A DNA stretch of 64,000 nt from assembly GCA_964474455.1 (NCBI GenBank), contig CAYYSU010000008.1:12660-76659 (forward strand), in the 5' to 3' direction. Numbering within the stretch: position 1 is the stretch's first letter; each line of letters opens with the position of its first letter. Both the position numbers and the translations under genes were made by a program. Below are positions 15,875 to 25,389 of this stretch, in pieces. The notes below the pieces were generated by a model. It saw only the letters and a list, made by a program, of their open reading frames with translations. It was not told the origin of the DNA and ran no database searches. This DNA comes from BM520 sp964474455 (GTDB lineage: Bacteria > Bacteroidota > Bacteroidia > Bacteroidales > BM520).

Positions 15875-17302
15875 CTATATCATATTTCTAAAATACCGGA
15901 AAAGCATGCGCACTCCAACACCTGTGCCACCTACTCCGCGGTATCCGTATCGCGAATTTACCAGCGCCGTACCGGCAATATCCAGGTGTATGTATGGATA
16001 ATCAGTAAAGTACTCCAGGAACTTTCCTGCTGTGATAGCACCACCTTCAGCACCGGTACTGATATTTCGGATATCAGCAATTTCCGATTTCATAAGTTCT
16101 TTGTAATCATCCCACAGAGGAAACTCCACAATACGCTCGCAAACCTGACTTCCGGCTTCCTGCAAATTTTTAAATGCTTCTTCTGCCTTTGCCTGCATGC
16201 CAACAGTGGCATATTTACCTACGGCACGTTGTGCTGCACCGGTAAGTGTGGCAGCGTCTATTACCACTTCAGGGTCAAACTGTTTTGCATAAGCAAGTGC
16301 ATCAGCAAGAATCAAACGACCTTCGGCATCAGTATTCAGAACTTCCACAGTAGCCCCATTGTACATTGTAAGAATATCACCACTAACAATAGCATTGCCA
16401 TTGACACGGTTATCGGTGGCAGGTACCAGCATGATAATGTGAACCGGCAGCTTAGCCATAGCAGCAGCATATATAGCACCTCCCACAGCAGCTGCACCAC
16501 CCATATCCGACTTCATATCATCCATATAAACACCGGTCTTAATATTCATTCCTCCGGTATCATACACAACACCCTTACCCACAAGAATAACTGGCTTTTT
16601 GTTAACAGCATTCGCCGGTTTCCATTCCAGCTTTGTGAATGTAGGATCATCAACACTACCCATATTAACACCCAGCAGTCCGCCCATACGCAAGGATTCT
16701 ATCTGCTTTCTGTCAAATACCTCCACATCCATTCCTGATTCTGAAGCCATCTCTTTAAATGCTTCCGCCAATGCCTCGGCATTAAGTGTCATCACAGGCT
16801 CATTAACCAAATCGCGGGCCCGGAAGGTTGCTTTTATCACTGCCTTTAACAACATCAGTTCCTTCTCTGAAACAGCATCGCTTATAAGATCAACATCACC
16901 GGCGATTTTAACATCTTCCTTCTCTTTTACTTTGTAGTTTCCAAAAGCATAAGATCCCAGAGCGTAACCTTCAACACATGCAAGCATCTTATCCTGCCTT
17001 TTTACATGGTCATAAATTGCAAGGTTGCGTTGCTTCTCATTTTTTATCTGACACCACAAGTCATCACCGGCCTTACGGCAATCTTCCAGAGCCGCATTAT
17101 CATCCTTATCAGTAATAAAAACAACATAATCCCTGTGCGTCAAACGGTTTATGGAAACAATACTCTTTTTATCCTCTTTCTGTCCGGATAAATATGTGAT
17201 CTCTTCTCCGGAAAATTTTTCTTTGGGAAGATCATCAACGGTAAGAACAAGATGAGCTGCATGACTCTTCATGCTACTATCTTTAACGAGTTGTATATTC
17301 AT
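15875..17302 (-). CDS. pepA: Leucyl aminopeptidase family protein (M17)
   Basis: Cytoplasmic dizinc aminopeptidase releasing N-terminal amino acids. The 475-residue protein has a divergent N-terminal domain and a C-terminal M17 catalytic domain. The latter contains VGKGVVYDTGG (Lys and Asp metal ligands), a DMGGAAA segment and the family signature NTDAEGRL with Asp and Glu ligands and the catalytic Arg. The symbol is by family similarity; several M17 paralogues occur in Bacteroidota. The gene starts 3 bases after waaA, in a tight operon with it. Confidence 0.9.
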   Translation of the reverse strand: MNIQLVKDSSMKSHAAHLVLTVDDLPKEKFSGEEITYLSGQKEDKKSIVSINRLTHRDYVVFITDKDDNAALEDCRKAGDDLWCQIKNEKQRNLAIYDHVKRQDKMLACVEGYALGSYAFGNYKVKEKEDVKIAGDVDLISDAVSEKELMLLKAVIKATFRARDLVNEPVMTLNAEALAEAFKEMASESGMDVEVFDRKQIESLRMGGLLGVNMGSVDDPTFTKLEWKPANAVNKKPVILVGKGVVYDTGGMNIKTGVYMDDMKSDMGGAAAVGGAIYAAAMAKLPVHIIMLVPATDNRVNGNAIVSGDILTMYNGATVEVLNTDAEGRLILADALAYAKQFDPEVVIDAATLTGAAQRAVGKYATVGMQAKAEEAFKNLQEAGSQVCERIVEFPLWDDYKELMKSEIADIRNISTGAEGGAITAGKFLEYFTDYPYIHLDIAGTALVNSRYGYRGVGGTGVGVRMLFRYFRNMI

Positions 17303-17305
17303 AAT

Positions 17306-18541
17306 TTATATTTTTGATTTTAGAATGGAGAAAACTGTTGATGAGGCGCCTCTGTTTTCATTCATAAAGCCTGAGCTACCGATACAAGCCTCATCATAGA
17401 TATCTTTTTTTGTAAACAAATCTGTAAGGATACGGTTCAACGACTCCTGATCTTTAACCCCGAAGCCACCACGAACCTTTTCCAGACCTTTTGCTTCAGG
17501 AAACTTCTTGTTGTTGGGACCAAAAACTACTGGGATTCCATATGCTGTAGCCTCCAGAATATTGTGCATCCCTTTTCCAAAGCCACCTCCCACGTAGGCC
17601 ACCTTAGCACATCGGTATACCGCCGAGAGCAACCCGATACAGTCAATAATAAGCACGCGCTTTTTATCTTTTGAGGAATCAAAAGACGAATATGCAATAG
17701 CCTCATCACCAAATAGTTCAAGAATTTTTATTATATGGTTATCATCCACTTCGTGGGGAGCAATAATTATCTTAGTATCTTGAGGGAGTAATGAAAAAGT
17801 CCCTTTCAGCATAGCCTCGTCAACGGGCCAGGTACTACCACAAACAAGTACTTTAGAAGTCTCACAAAACGCAGTGATTTTTTCCGGCACCGTACTCCTA
17901 TCAGCAATCTCCATAACCCTGTCGAAACGGGTATCACCACTAACAATCATATTGGTAATATCAATGCTTTCAAGTAATTCTTCGGATTTTTCATCCTGCA
18001 GAAAAAAATATTCCACCATCCTTAAATGCCTGCGAAACCAGAAGCCATACCACTTAAAGAAGTGCTGTGATTCTCTAAAGATCCCACTTATCACAAATAT
18101 CGGCACACTATTACGTGATAACACATCAATATAATTAAACCAATACTCATATTTCACCAAAAAAAGGAGATCCGGTTTTACGATATTATAGAAGCGTTTT
18201 GCATTTATAAGAGTATCTGCCGGAAGGTAGAATATATAATCTGCTCCGTGATATTTCTTTCTTACTTCATATCCGGAAGGAGAAAAAAATGTCAACAGGA
18301 TTTTATAATCAGGATATTGCTTTTTAAAACTTTCGATAATTGGTCTGCCCTGCTCAAACTCCCCCAGAGAAGCACAGTGAAACCAGGCTAGTTTGTCTTT
18401 TTCATCACGAAGGTCACCTGAAAGTTGTTGAAAGATATTATGTCGTCCCTTCACCCATCCTCTGGCTTTAGGATAAAAAAATGATGCCAGAATAATAGAG
18501 AAACGGTATATTCTTATTCCTATTTCATATAAAAAACGCAT
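17306..18541 (-). CDS. waaA: 3-deoxy-D-manno-octulosonic acid (Kdo) transferase
   Basis: Adds Kdo to lipid A precursor at the inner membrane, the first step of LPS core assembly. The 411-residue product is a GT-B glycosyltransferase. It has an N-terminal hydrophobic helix, the WFHCASLGEFEQGRP segment with the catalytic-base Glu, CGSTWP, and the C-terminal YVGGGFGKGMHNILEA signature. The length is normal. It starts 2 bases after the outer-membrane protein gene and ends 3 bases before the aminopeptidase gene, so all three appear co-transcribed. Confidence 0.94.
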   Translation of the reverse strand: MRFLYEIGIRIYRFSIILASFFYPKARGWVKGRHNIFQQLSGDLRDEKDKLAWFHCASLGEFEQGRPIIESFKKQYPDYKILLTFFSPSGYEVRKKYHGADYIFYLPADTLINAKRFYNIVKPDLLFLVKYEYWFNYIDVLSRNSVPIFVISGIFRESQHFFKWYGFWFRRHLRMVEYFFLQDEKSEELLESIDITNMIVSGDTRFDRVMEIADRSTVPEKITAFCETSKVLVCGSTWPVDEAMLKGTFSLLPQDTKIIIAPHEVDDNHIIKILELFGDEAIAYSSFDSSKDKKRVLIIDCIGLLSAVYRCAKVAYVGGGFGKGMHNILEATAYGIPVVFGPNNKKFPEAKGLEKVRGGFGVKDQESLNRILTDLFTKKDIYDEACIGSSGFMNENRGASSTVFSILKSKI

Positions 18542-18543
18542 CT

Positions 18544-19305
18544 CTAATAGTAATAATATGATGATGTACTACGTCGATACAGTGGCAGCATCCATCCCAC
18601 TTTCACACTAAAAAATATGTCATGCCTGAGGTCTTGTGACTCCGGACCCATCAAATCAAACTGATAATCCCTTAAGGGTTTTGTCATAGCATGTTTAAAC
18701 TCCATTCCCGCATAGAAATTAAAGATATTCTGCGGGTCAATATTTTGATATCCCAGGAAAAGCGAGTACACAGGGCCACCGGAGAGACGATCATAACCAT
18801 TCATATAATCACCATAAATCTGTGGTGCCAGGTTCATATAAACCTCGGTATGGATCTTATGAGTTAGGTATCCTGCTCCCACATTAAGAAGCAGGCCACT
18901 ATTGGGATTTCGACCATATTTTTGAAACACTCTCCCAACAGTACCGGTAATGGCAAACCCACGCTCATAGGAATCCATAAGAGCCATTCCTCCGGTAGCA
19001 TCAATAATATAACCATTGGAAGCTGTAATATTTTCAAAAACAGACTCAGTATCTTTTACTTCACCACCAAAAAGATATTCATACTCAACACCAAAAGTCC
19101 AGTTATTACTGTTTTTAAACATATAAGAACCGCCAACACCGCCATTTACACCATATCTGTCAGCCATATCACCGGCCGGAACGGAGAATCCCAAGCCGAT
19201 ACGAACAAGTTGTATATTAATAGTAGTGTCTGAAATCTGAGTAACACCACCTAAAGCCGTGAACACCAACAAAAGTGACAAAAAACAGGGTGAGAAATTT
19301 TTCAT
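18544..19305 (-). CDS. Predicted outer-membrane beta-barrel protein
   Basis: With the start at 19305 (MKNFSPCFLSLL) the 253-residue product has a clear signal peptide (about 1-23). An upstream in-frame start at 19350 would bury the signal behind 15 residues and lie upstream of the predicted transcription start. The mature part is rich in alternating aromatic/polar strands and Gly turns, as in outer-membrane barrels, and ends SSYYYY. I do not recognise a subfamily. It is the first gene of an operon with waaA, which suggests an envelope role; the specific function is unknown. Confidence 0.75.
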   Translation of the reverse strand: MKNFSPCFLSLLLVFTALGGVTQISDTTINIQLVRIGLGFSVPAGDMADRYGVNGGVGGSYMFKNSNNWTFGVEYEYLFGGEVKDTESVFENITASNGYIIDATGGMALMDSYERGFAITGTVGRVFQKYGRNPNSGLLLNVGAGYLTHKIHTEVYMNLAPQIYGDYMNGYDRLSGGPVYSLFLGYQNIDPQNIFNFYAGMEFKHAMTKPLRDYQFDLMGPESQDLRHDIFFSVKVGWMLPLYRRSTSSYYYY

Positions 19306-19323
19306 ATTTTTTTTAATAAAACG

Positions 19324-19352
19324 CAAAAGTACATAATTAACCTCAAACACAA
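19324..19352 (-). promoter_or_regulatory. Bacteroidota-type promoter of the OMP-waaA-pepA operon
   Basis: On the minus strand TTG (19350-19352) lies 18 bases before TACTTTTG (19324-19331), a good match to the TTG/TAnnTTTG consensus. The chosen ATG is 18 bases beyond the -7 element. Confidence 0.5.
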
Positions 19353-19523
19353 TTCCCCTTCACGGTAGTATTATTAAACGTATTTTCATGTGTAAGATTG
19401 TCTATCTGTCTAAACATAATTACCTTTACACGATTTTAAAAAAGTTTTTTTTCGGATAACATAAAGCCGAGAGTTTTACGTTTTGGTACTAACAAAAAGA
19501 TGTTTCCCACACAAAGCAAAACC

Positions 19524-20648
19524 ATGAAAAAAATTCAAATGGTAGATTTGGCTGGCCAATACCATAAAATAAAAGAAGAAATTGACGAAGCCGTACTTAA
19601 TGTTATTGGCAGCGCTGCATATATCAACGGCCCTGAAGTTCACAGCTTTAGCCGTGAAATGGAAGAATATCTCGATGTAAAACATATGATCCCATGTGGC
19701 AATGGTACTGACGCATTGCAGGTTGCTATGATGGCTCTCGGTCTCAAACCCGGCGACGAAGTTATCACAACCTCCTTCACATTTATTGCCACGGCAGAAG
19801 TTATAGCGCTCCTGGGCCTCACTCCTGTGCTTGTGGATGTACTTCCAAACACATTCAACATAGATCCTGAGGCAATAAAAAATGCTATCACATCAAAAAC
19901 AAAAGCTATCGTTCCGGTTCACCTGTTTGGTCAGTGTGCCGATATGGAAGAGATAATGGCGATTGCTAAAGAGAATAACCTTTTCGTAATAGAGGATTTC
20001 TGCCAGGCTATTGGATCTGAATACACCTTCAGCGACGGGACAGTGAAAAAAGCCGGCACAATGGGCGATGTGGCAGGAGTATCTTTCTTCCCCTCAAAAA
20101 ACCTGGGTTGCTATGGCGACGGTGGCGCAATCTTCACCAATAACGACGAGCTTGCAAAACAACTGAAAATAATGGTAAATCATGGTATGACAGTGCGTTA
20201 CTATCACGATTATGTTGGTGTAAACAGTCGTCTCGATAGTATCCAGGCGGCGATACTCCGCATCAAACTACGCCGATTAGATAAGTATTGTGCTGAGCGC
20301 CAGAGAGCTGCTTCTTATTATAATAATGCTTTCGCAGATTGTAAAAAAATCACTACTCCTGTAATAGGAAAAAACACTACTCACGTATTTCATCAATATA
20401 CTCTTGTGCTAAAAGACGTGGATCGTGAAGGTCTGCAGAAGCATCTTGGTGATAAAGAAATCCCGGCGCCCATATACTACCCCGTACCGCTTCACATGCA
20501 GAAAGCATACATAAACCCACGTTACAATGAGGGCGATTTTCCTGTTACCGAAGCACTGTGTAAAAGTGTTATATCTTTACCAATGCATACAGAACTTGAT
20601 GATGAACAACTGAAATATATCTCAGACTCAGTACTGGAATTTATGTAA
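19524..20648 (+). CDS. wbpE: DegT/DnrJ/EryC1 aminotransferase, WbpE/WlbC-like
   Basis: PLP-dependent sugar aminotransferase. From the ATG at 19524 the 374-residue protein begins MKKIQMVDLAGQY, typical of WbpE/WlbC, and carries the PLP Lys192 in FFPSKNLG. In related clusters this enzyme aminates the 3-keto group of UDP-GlcNAc-3-keto-uronate. The next two genes are the matching N-acetyltransferase and dehydrogenase, supporting that role, although substrate specificity cannot be read from sequence. An in-frame ATG at 19500 would add eight residues. This is the first gene of a five-gene nucleotide-sugar cluster. Confidence 0.85.
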   Translation: MKKIQMVDLAGQYHKIKEEIDEAVLNVIGSAAYINGPEVHSFSREMEEYLDVKHMIPCGNGTDALQVAMMALGLKPGDEVITTSFTFIATAEVIALLGLTPVLVDVLPNTFNIDPEAIKNAITSKTKAIVPVHLFGQCADMEEIMAIAKENNLFVIEDFCQAIGSEYTFSDGTVKKAGTMGDVAGVSFFPSKNLGCYGDGGAIFTNNDELAKQLKIMVNHGMTVRYYHDYVGVNSRLDSIQAAILRIKLRRLDKYCAERQRAASYYNNAFADCKKITTPVIGKNTTHVFHQYTLVLKDVDREGLQKHLGDKEIPAPIYYPVPLHMQKAYINPRYNEGDFPVTEALCKSVISLPMHTELDDEQLKYISDSVLEFM

Positions 20649-20698
20649 ATCCAATGCATTCATCGAATAAATATGATGATGCAACAACAAATAAAAAA

Positions 20699-21280
20699 AT
20701 GGAACAAAATTACTTCTCACATGAAACAGCTGTAATAGATGACCCTTGCGTTATCGGTGCCGGCACAAAGATTTGGCATTTCAGTCATATTATGAGCAAC
20801 TGCACAATCGGTGAAAACTGTAATATTGGTCAAAATGTAGTTGTGTCGCCAGGCGTGATACTTGGCAACAATGTGAAGGTACAGAATAATGTCTCTATTT
20901 ATACCGGAGTAATCTGTGAGGATGATGTTTTTCTAGGTCCTTCGATGGTCTTCACCAACGTAACAAATCCACGTAGTGCTGTGAACCGTCGCGGGCAATA
21001 TGCAAAGACAATGGTCAGAAAAGGTGTCTCTATAGGTGCCAATGCCACCATTGTCTGCGGGCATGAGCTTGGCGAATATTGTTTCATCGGCGCCGGAGCA
21101 GTAATAATCAGCGATGTTCCGGCTTATGCTCTGATGGTTGGGAATCCTGCCGTTCAAAAGGGATGGATGAGCCGATTCGGCCATAAGATCACTTTCAACG
21201 AAAACAACGTCGCAATATGTCCGGAGAGCAAACATCGTTACAAACTTAATGACAACACTGTAACCTTCGTAGGAGAATAA
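20699..21280 (+). CDS. wbpD: Left-handed beta-helix N-acetyltransferase, WbpD/WlbB-like
   Basis: From the ATG at 20699 (MEQNYFSHETAVID) the 193-residue protein consists mostly of hexapeptide repeats (IGENCNIGQNVVVSPG and following turns), forming a left-handed beta helix. The family acetylates the 3-amino group of UDP-GlcNAc3NA using acetyl-CoA. The conserved N-terminal VIDDP, IWHFSHI and C-terminal VGNPAVQKGWMSRFG match WlbB/WbpD. An upstream in-frame ATG at 20654 adds 15 residues of low-complexity character. It follows the aminotransferase gene closely. Confidence 0.88.
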   Translation: MEQNYFSHETAVIDDPCVIGAGTKIWHFSHIMSNCTIGENCNIGQNVVVSPGVILGNNVKVQNNVSIYTGVICEDDVFLGPSMVFTNVTNPRSAVNRRGQYAKTMVRKGVSIGANATIVCGHELGEYCFIGAGAVIISDVPAYALMVGNPAVQKGWMSRFGHKITFNENNVAICPESKHRYKLNDNTVTFVGE

Positions 21281-21282
21281 TT

Positions 21283-22236
21283 ATGAATAACAAGATTTAC
21301 AATTTTGCACTCATTGGAGCTTCAGGATACATAGCACCCCGCCACATGCGTGCTATAAAAGATACAGGAAACATCCTGCAGGCAGCTCTCGATCGCTCCG
21401 ACAGTGTAGGAATCATAGACTCCTACTTCCCTGACTCCTCCTTTTTCCTGGAGTCGGAACGCTTCGACCGCCATCTGGATAAGCTTCGTAGAAAAGGAGA
21501 AAACAAAATCGACTACGTAAGTATCTGCTCACCAAACTACCTGCACGACGCGCATATCCGTTTGGCACTGCGTAACGATGCCCACGCCATTTGTGAAAAA
21601 CCCCTCGTACTAAACCCCTGGAATGTGGATGCTCTACAGGAGATTGAAAAAGAGACAGGTAAAAACATCAATGTGATACTTCAACTGCGGCATCATCAGG
21701 CTATCCTCGACCTCAAAAAAAAGATCCAAGAGGGACCAAAAGATAAAATCTATGACGTAGATCTGACATATATCACCAGCCGTGGTCGCTGGTACCAGAT
21801 CTCTTGGAAGGGAGATCCCGAAAAATCCGGCGGTGTGGCAACAAATATTGGTGTACACTTCTTCGATATGCTCACATGGATCTTCGGCGATGTCCAGGAT
21901 AACATTGTACATTACTCTTCCAAAGAGCAGGCTGCAGGGTTTATTCAGCTGAAAAGAGCTCGGGTGCGCTGGATCCTAAGCCTGGATTACAACCTCATAC
22001 CTCAGCAGGTGCGAGAAGCAGGACAAAGAACCTTCCGTTCTATTACTATTGAAGGTAAAGAGATAGAGTTTAGCGGTGGATTTACTGAACTGCACACCGT
22101 GTCATATCAAAAAATCCTTGCCGAAAAAGGCTTCCGCGCTGAGGATGCCAGAAAAAGCATCGAAATGGTTCATCATATTCGGAACACTAAACCTGTCGGT
22201 TTGAAAGGTGACTATCATCCATTCTTAAAAAAATAA
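21283..22236 (+). CDS. wbpB: Gfo/Idh/MocA oxidoreductase, WbpB/WlbA-like
   Basis: NAD-dependent sugar dehydrogenase expected to oxidise UDP-GlcNAcA at C3, before the aminotransferase and acetyltransferase encoded just upstream. The 317-residue protein has the N-terminal Rossmann motif in ALIGASGYIAPRHM, then YVSICSPNYLH and CEKPLV (the family Glu-Lys-Pro), and GVATNIGVHFFDM with the catalytic-region His. The RGRWY segment is also typical of WlbA. The start is two bases after the acetyltransferase stop. Together the three enzymes would give UDP-2,3-diacetamido-2,3-dideoxy-glucuronate. Confidence 0.87.
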   Translation: MNNKIYNFALIGASGYIAPRHMRAIKDTGNILQAALDRSDSVGIIDSYFPDSSFFLESERFDRHLDKLRRKGENKIDYVSICSPNYLHDAHIRLALRNDAHAICEKPLVLNPWNVDALQEIEKETGKNINVILQLRHHQAILDLKKKIQEGPKDKIYDVDLTYITSRGRWYQISWKGDPEKSGGVATNIGVHFFDMLTWIFGDVQDNIVHYSSKEQAAGFIQLKRARVRWILSLDYNLIPQQVREAGQRTFRSITIEGKEIEFSGGFTELHTVSYQKILAEKGFRAEDARKSIEMVHHIRNTKPVGLKGDYHPFLKK

Positions 22237-22255
22237 CGCCTTAAAATAAACTATC

Positions 22256-23272
22256 ATGAAAATACTCGTCACCGGAGGAACAGGATATATTGGATCACAC
22301 ACCGTTGTGGAGCTGCAACAACAGGGTCATGAGGTGGTGATCGTTGACAACCTCTCCAACTCATATCGTATCGTAGTAGAAAAAATCACAGCTATTTCCG
22401 GCGTAAAACCTCTATTTGAAGAGTTTGATCTCTCAGAAAGAGAAAAAACAGCAGATTTCTTCTGCCGCCATAATGATCTGGATGCAATAATTCACTTTGC
22501 AGCCTACAAAGCCGTGGGTGAATCTGTAGCAAAGCCGATAAAATATTATCGAAACAATCTGGTATCGTTAATGAATATCCTTGAAGGGATGCAGGAACAT
22601 AGTATTCCCACATTGGTATTCTCAAGCAGCTGCACTGTTTACGGTGAGCCGGATGAGCTACCTGTTTCTGAAACAGCGCCCATAAAACCGGCTACATCAC
22701 CCTATGGAAACACTAAGCAAATCAGTGAGGAGATCATCCGGGATATGGCAAAAAACAGCAATCTTAAAGCAGTGCTGCTGCGCTATTTCAACCCTATTGG
22801 AGCTCATGAAAGCGCTCTCATAGGAGAGTTACCCATTGGATTGCCCAACAACCTGATACCTTTTATAACACAAACGGCAGCGGGAATCAGGGAGCAGTTG
22901 AGTGTGTTTGGCGATGACTATAACACTCCCGATGGAACAGCAATTCGCGACTATATACATGTCACAGATCTGGCAAAAGCCCACATCGCTGCGGTAGATC
23001 GCATGGCAGAAGGCCGCAACAAAGAGCAGGTTGAAGCTTTCAACGTAGGAACAGGTAACGGGTTCAGTGTATTACAGGTTATTAATGCCTTTGAGAAAGC
23101 CACAGGACTAAAACTCAACTATAAAATCACCCCACGACGTGAAGGTGACATAGAGAAGGTTTGGTCAGAGACTACTCTGGCAAACAAAGTGCTTGGATGG
23201 GAAGCAAAAAAAACCATCGATGAAATGATGTCCAGCGCATGGAAATGGCAGATGGCACTTGGAAAAAAATAA
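22256..23272 (+). CDS. galE: UDP-glucose 4-epimerase
   Basis: Interconverts UDP-glucose and UDP-galactose (or the N-acetyl forms). The 338-residue extended SDR has the NAD-binding GGTGYIGSHT, the SSSCTVYG serine region, the YGNTK Tyr-x-x-x-Lys dyad and RYFNPIGAHES. Size and motifs are those of standard GalE. It belongs to the nucleotide-sugar cluster, with short gaps on both sides (19 and 21 bases), and so probably supplies a galactose-type precursor to the same surface glycan. Confidence 0.96.
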   Translation: MKILVTGGTGYIGSHTVVELQQQGHEVVIVDNLSNSYRIVVEKITAISGVKPLFEEFDLSEREKTADFFCRHNDLDAIIHFAAYKAVGESVAKPIKYYRNNLVSLMNILEGMQEHSIPTLVFSSSCTVYGEPDELPVSETAPIKPATSPYGNTKQISEEIIRDMAKNSNLKAVLLRYFNPIGAHESALIGELPIGLPNNLIPFITQTAAGIREQLSVFGDDYNTPDGTAIRDYIHVTDLAKAHIAAVDRMAEGRNKEQVEAFNVGTGNGFSVLQVINAFEKATGLKLNYKITPRREGDIEKVWSETTLANKVLGWEAKKTIDEMMSSAWKWQMALGKK

Positions 23273-23293
23273 TCCCTTAATAATAAATATATC

Positions 23294-24349
23294 ATGAAAA
23301 AAACAATATTAATCACCGGAGGAGCAGGATTTATAGGTAGTCATCTCGTACATCTTTTTGTAAATAAATACCCTGATTATCTGATAGTAAATGCCGACAA
23401 GCTAACCTATGCTGGCAATTTGGAGAATCTTAAAGAGGTAGAGGATAAGCCCAACTACAGGTTCGAGAAAGCAGACATTACAAACAATGATGAAATATCC
23501 GCTCTTTTTGAGAAACATCACTTCGACGGGGTTATCCATCTGGCAGCAGAGTCGCACGTAGATCGCAGCATCAGCAACCCAATGGAGTTTATCAACACCA
23601 ATATTATCGGCACAGTAAACCTCTTAAATGTGGCTCGTACATTCTGGAAGGATAATCTTGAAGGCAAAAAGTTCTATCATGTCAGTACTGATGAGGTATA
23701 TGGATCTTTAGGCGAAACGGGACTATTCACCGAGGATATGGCCTACGACCCACGCAGTCCGTACTCTGCCTCCAAAGCCAGCTCCGACCACCTGGTAAGA
23801 GCATATTACCACACCTACGGCATGCCGATGGTTATTAGTAACTGCTCCAACAATTACGGTCCGTATCAGTTTCCTGAGAAACTGCTGCCTCTGTTTATCC
23901 ATAATATCCGTAACAGCAAGCCACTGCCGGTATATGGCAAAGGAGAAAATATCCGCGACTGGCTGTACGTTGGCGACCACTGTGAAGCCATAGACACTAT
24001 CTTCCACCAGGGAAAGAACGGCGAGACATATAATATTGGTGGCAACAACGAATGGAAAAACATCGACCTTATAAGGTTACTATGTAGAATTCTGGACAAA
24101 AGGCTCGGTCGCGAATCCGGCGAGAGCGAGAAGCTCATCACCTTTGTAACAGATCGTGCCGGTCACGATATGCGTTATGCCATCGATGCCAGCAAGGTAA
24201 AAGCGACCCTGGGCTGGGAGCCACATACCGACTTCGCCAATGGACTGGAAAAAACTGTAGAGTGGTATCTTAATAACGAAGAGTGGCTCAACAACGTCAC
24301 CTCAGGACAGTACCAGAAGTACTACGAAGAGATGTATGGAGGGCGATAA
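23294..24349 (+). CDS. rfbB: dTDP-glucose 4,6-dehydratase
   Basis: Makes dTDP-4-keto-6-deoxyglucose, the precursor of rhamnose and other deoxysugars. The 351-residue extended SDR has GGAGFIGSHL, the HLAAESHVDRSI segment, the catalytic Thr-Asp-Glu in STDEVYG, and YSASK. The length is normal. It is the last gene of the cluster and is followed by a strong terminator. The partner genes rfbA, rfbC and rfbD are not in the window. Confidence 0.96.
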   Translation: MKKTILITGGAGFIGSHLVHLFVNKYPDYLIVNADKLTYAGNLENLKEVEDKPNYRFEKADITNNDEISALFEKHHFDGVIHLAAESHVDRSISNPMEFINTNIIGTVNLLNVARTFWKDNLEGKKFYHVSTDEVYGSLGETGLFTEDMAYDPRSPYSASKASSDHLVRAYYHTYGMPMVISNCSNNYGPYQFPEKLLPLFIHNIRNSKPLPVYGKGENIRDWLYVGDHCEAIDTIFHQGKNGETYNIGGNNEWKNIDLIRLLCRILDKRLGRESGESEKLITFVTDRAGHDMRYAIDASKVKATLGWEPHTDFANGLEKTVEWYLNNEEWLNNVTSGQYQKYYEEMYGGR

Positions 24350-24374
24350 TTTTCCGCATTGACATAGACCACAG

Positions 24375-24416
24375 AATAAAACCGCAACCGAAAATTTTCC
24401 CGATTGCGGTTTTATT
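24375..24416. terminator. Bidirectional terminator between rfbB and fabD
   Basis: A perfect 13-bp stem, AATAAAACCGCAA (24375-24387) paired with TTGCGGTTTTATT (24404-24416), with a 16-base loop and U-rich flanks in both directions, lies between two convergent genes. Confidence 0.8.
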
Positions 24417-24435
24417 ATTTTGTCTTGTTCAGTTA

Positions 24436-25323
24436 CTACCAAACAGCGCTTTCTGCTACTGCATCGCTTTTCACCTTCTTGATGAGTCCTTGCAGTACTT
24501 TTCCGGGACCCACTTCAATGAATGAGCTTGCGCCATCAGCGATCATATTCTGTACTGTCTGTGTCCAGCGCACCGGTGATGTGAGCTGAGCAATTAGATT
24601 ACTTTTAATAACATCAGGATTCTTCACAGGTTGAGCGTTAACATTTTGATAAATGGGGCACATGGGCTCTTTGAATAATGCCTTCTGGATAGCTTTTTCG
24701 AGCTCTATTTTTGCAGAATCCATTAGTGGGGAGTGGAATGCACCACCCACTTTCAGTGGTAATACTCGTCCACCTGCTTCCTTCAGCTTTTCACTTGCTA
24801 CTTCGATACCTTCTATCGTGCCGGAGATAACAATCTGTCCGGGGCTGTTATAGTTTGCTGTAACTACAATATGCTCTCCCGAAACGGAACGCATTACATT
24901 TTCCACCTCTTTGTCTGCCATCTTTAAGACCGCAGCCATGGTAGAGGGGTTTTGCTCACACGCCATCTGCATCAAATCGGCACGGCGTGCTACCAGTTTA
25001 AGTCCTTCTTCAAAAGATAATGCTCCTGAGGCCACCAATGCTGAAAACTCTCCCAGTGAATGACCGGCAACCATGTCAGGACGAAAAACGTCATTACCCA
25101 TAACTCTGGACATAATCACGGAATGCATAAAAATAGCCGGTTGAGTTACTTTCGTTTGCCTCAGATCCTCTTCACTGCCCTCAAACATTATATCAGTGAT
25201 CTTAAATCCTAATACATTATTTGCCTTAGAGAAAAGATCCTTAGCTACAGAACCACTATTATAAAGGTCTTTACCCATTCCCGAAAACTGAGCTCCCTGA
25301 CCGGGAAAAACAAATGCGTTCAT
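24436..25323 (-). CDS. fabD: Malonyl-CoA:ACP transacylase
   Basis: Loads malonyl groups onto acyl carrier protein for fatty-acid synthesis. The 295-residue protein has FPGQGAQ at the N-terminus, the nucleophile Ser89 in GHSLGE, the substrate Arg in ARRADLMQ and the catalytic His in GGAFHSPLM. It is the last gene of a minus-strand run beginning at porW/sprE, 66 bases after the BI-1 family gene, and ends at a terminator. Confidence 0.97.
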   Translation of the reverse strand: MNAFVFPGQGAQFSGMGKDLYNSGSVAKDLFSKANNVLGFKITDIMFEGSEEDLRQTKVTQPAIFMHSVIMSRVMGNDVFRPDMVAGHSLGEFSALVASGALSFEEGLKLVARRADLMQMACEQNPSTMAAVLKMADKEVENVMRSVSGEHIVVTANYNSPGQIVISGTIEGIEVASEKLKEAGGRVLPLKVGGAFHSPLMDSAKIELEKAIQKALFKEPMCPIYQNVNAQPVKNPDVIKSNLIAQLTSPVRWTQTVQNMIADGASSFIEVGPGKVLQGLIKKVKSDAVAESAVW

Positions 25324-25389
25324 CTTTTCTTTTTAAAAAATTATTTTAACAGTTAAACTGTTATGCAACAGGCTTTTCTGTTTAATCGG

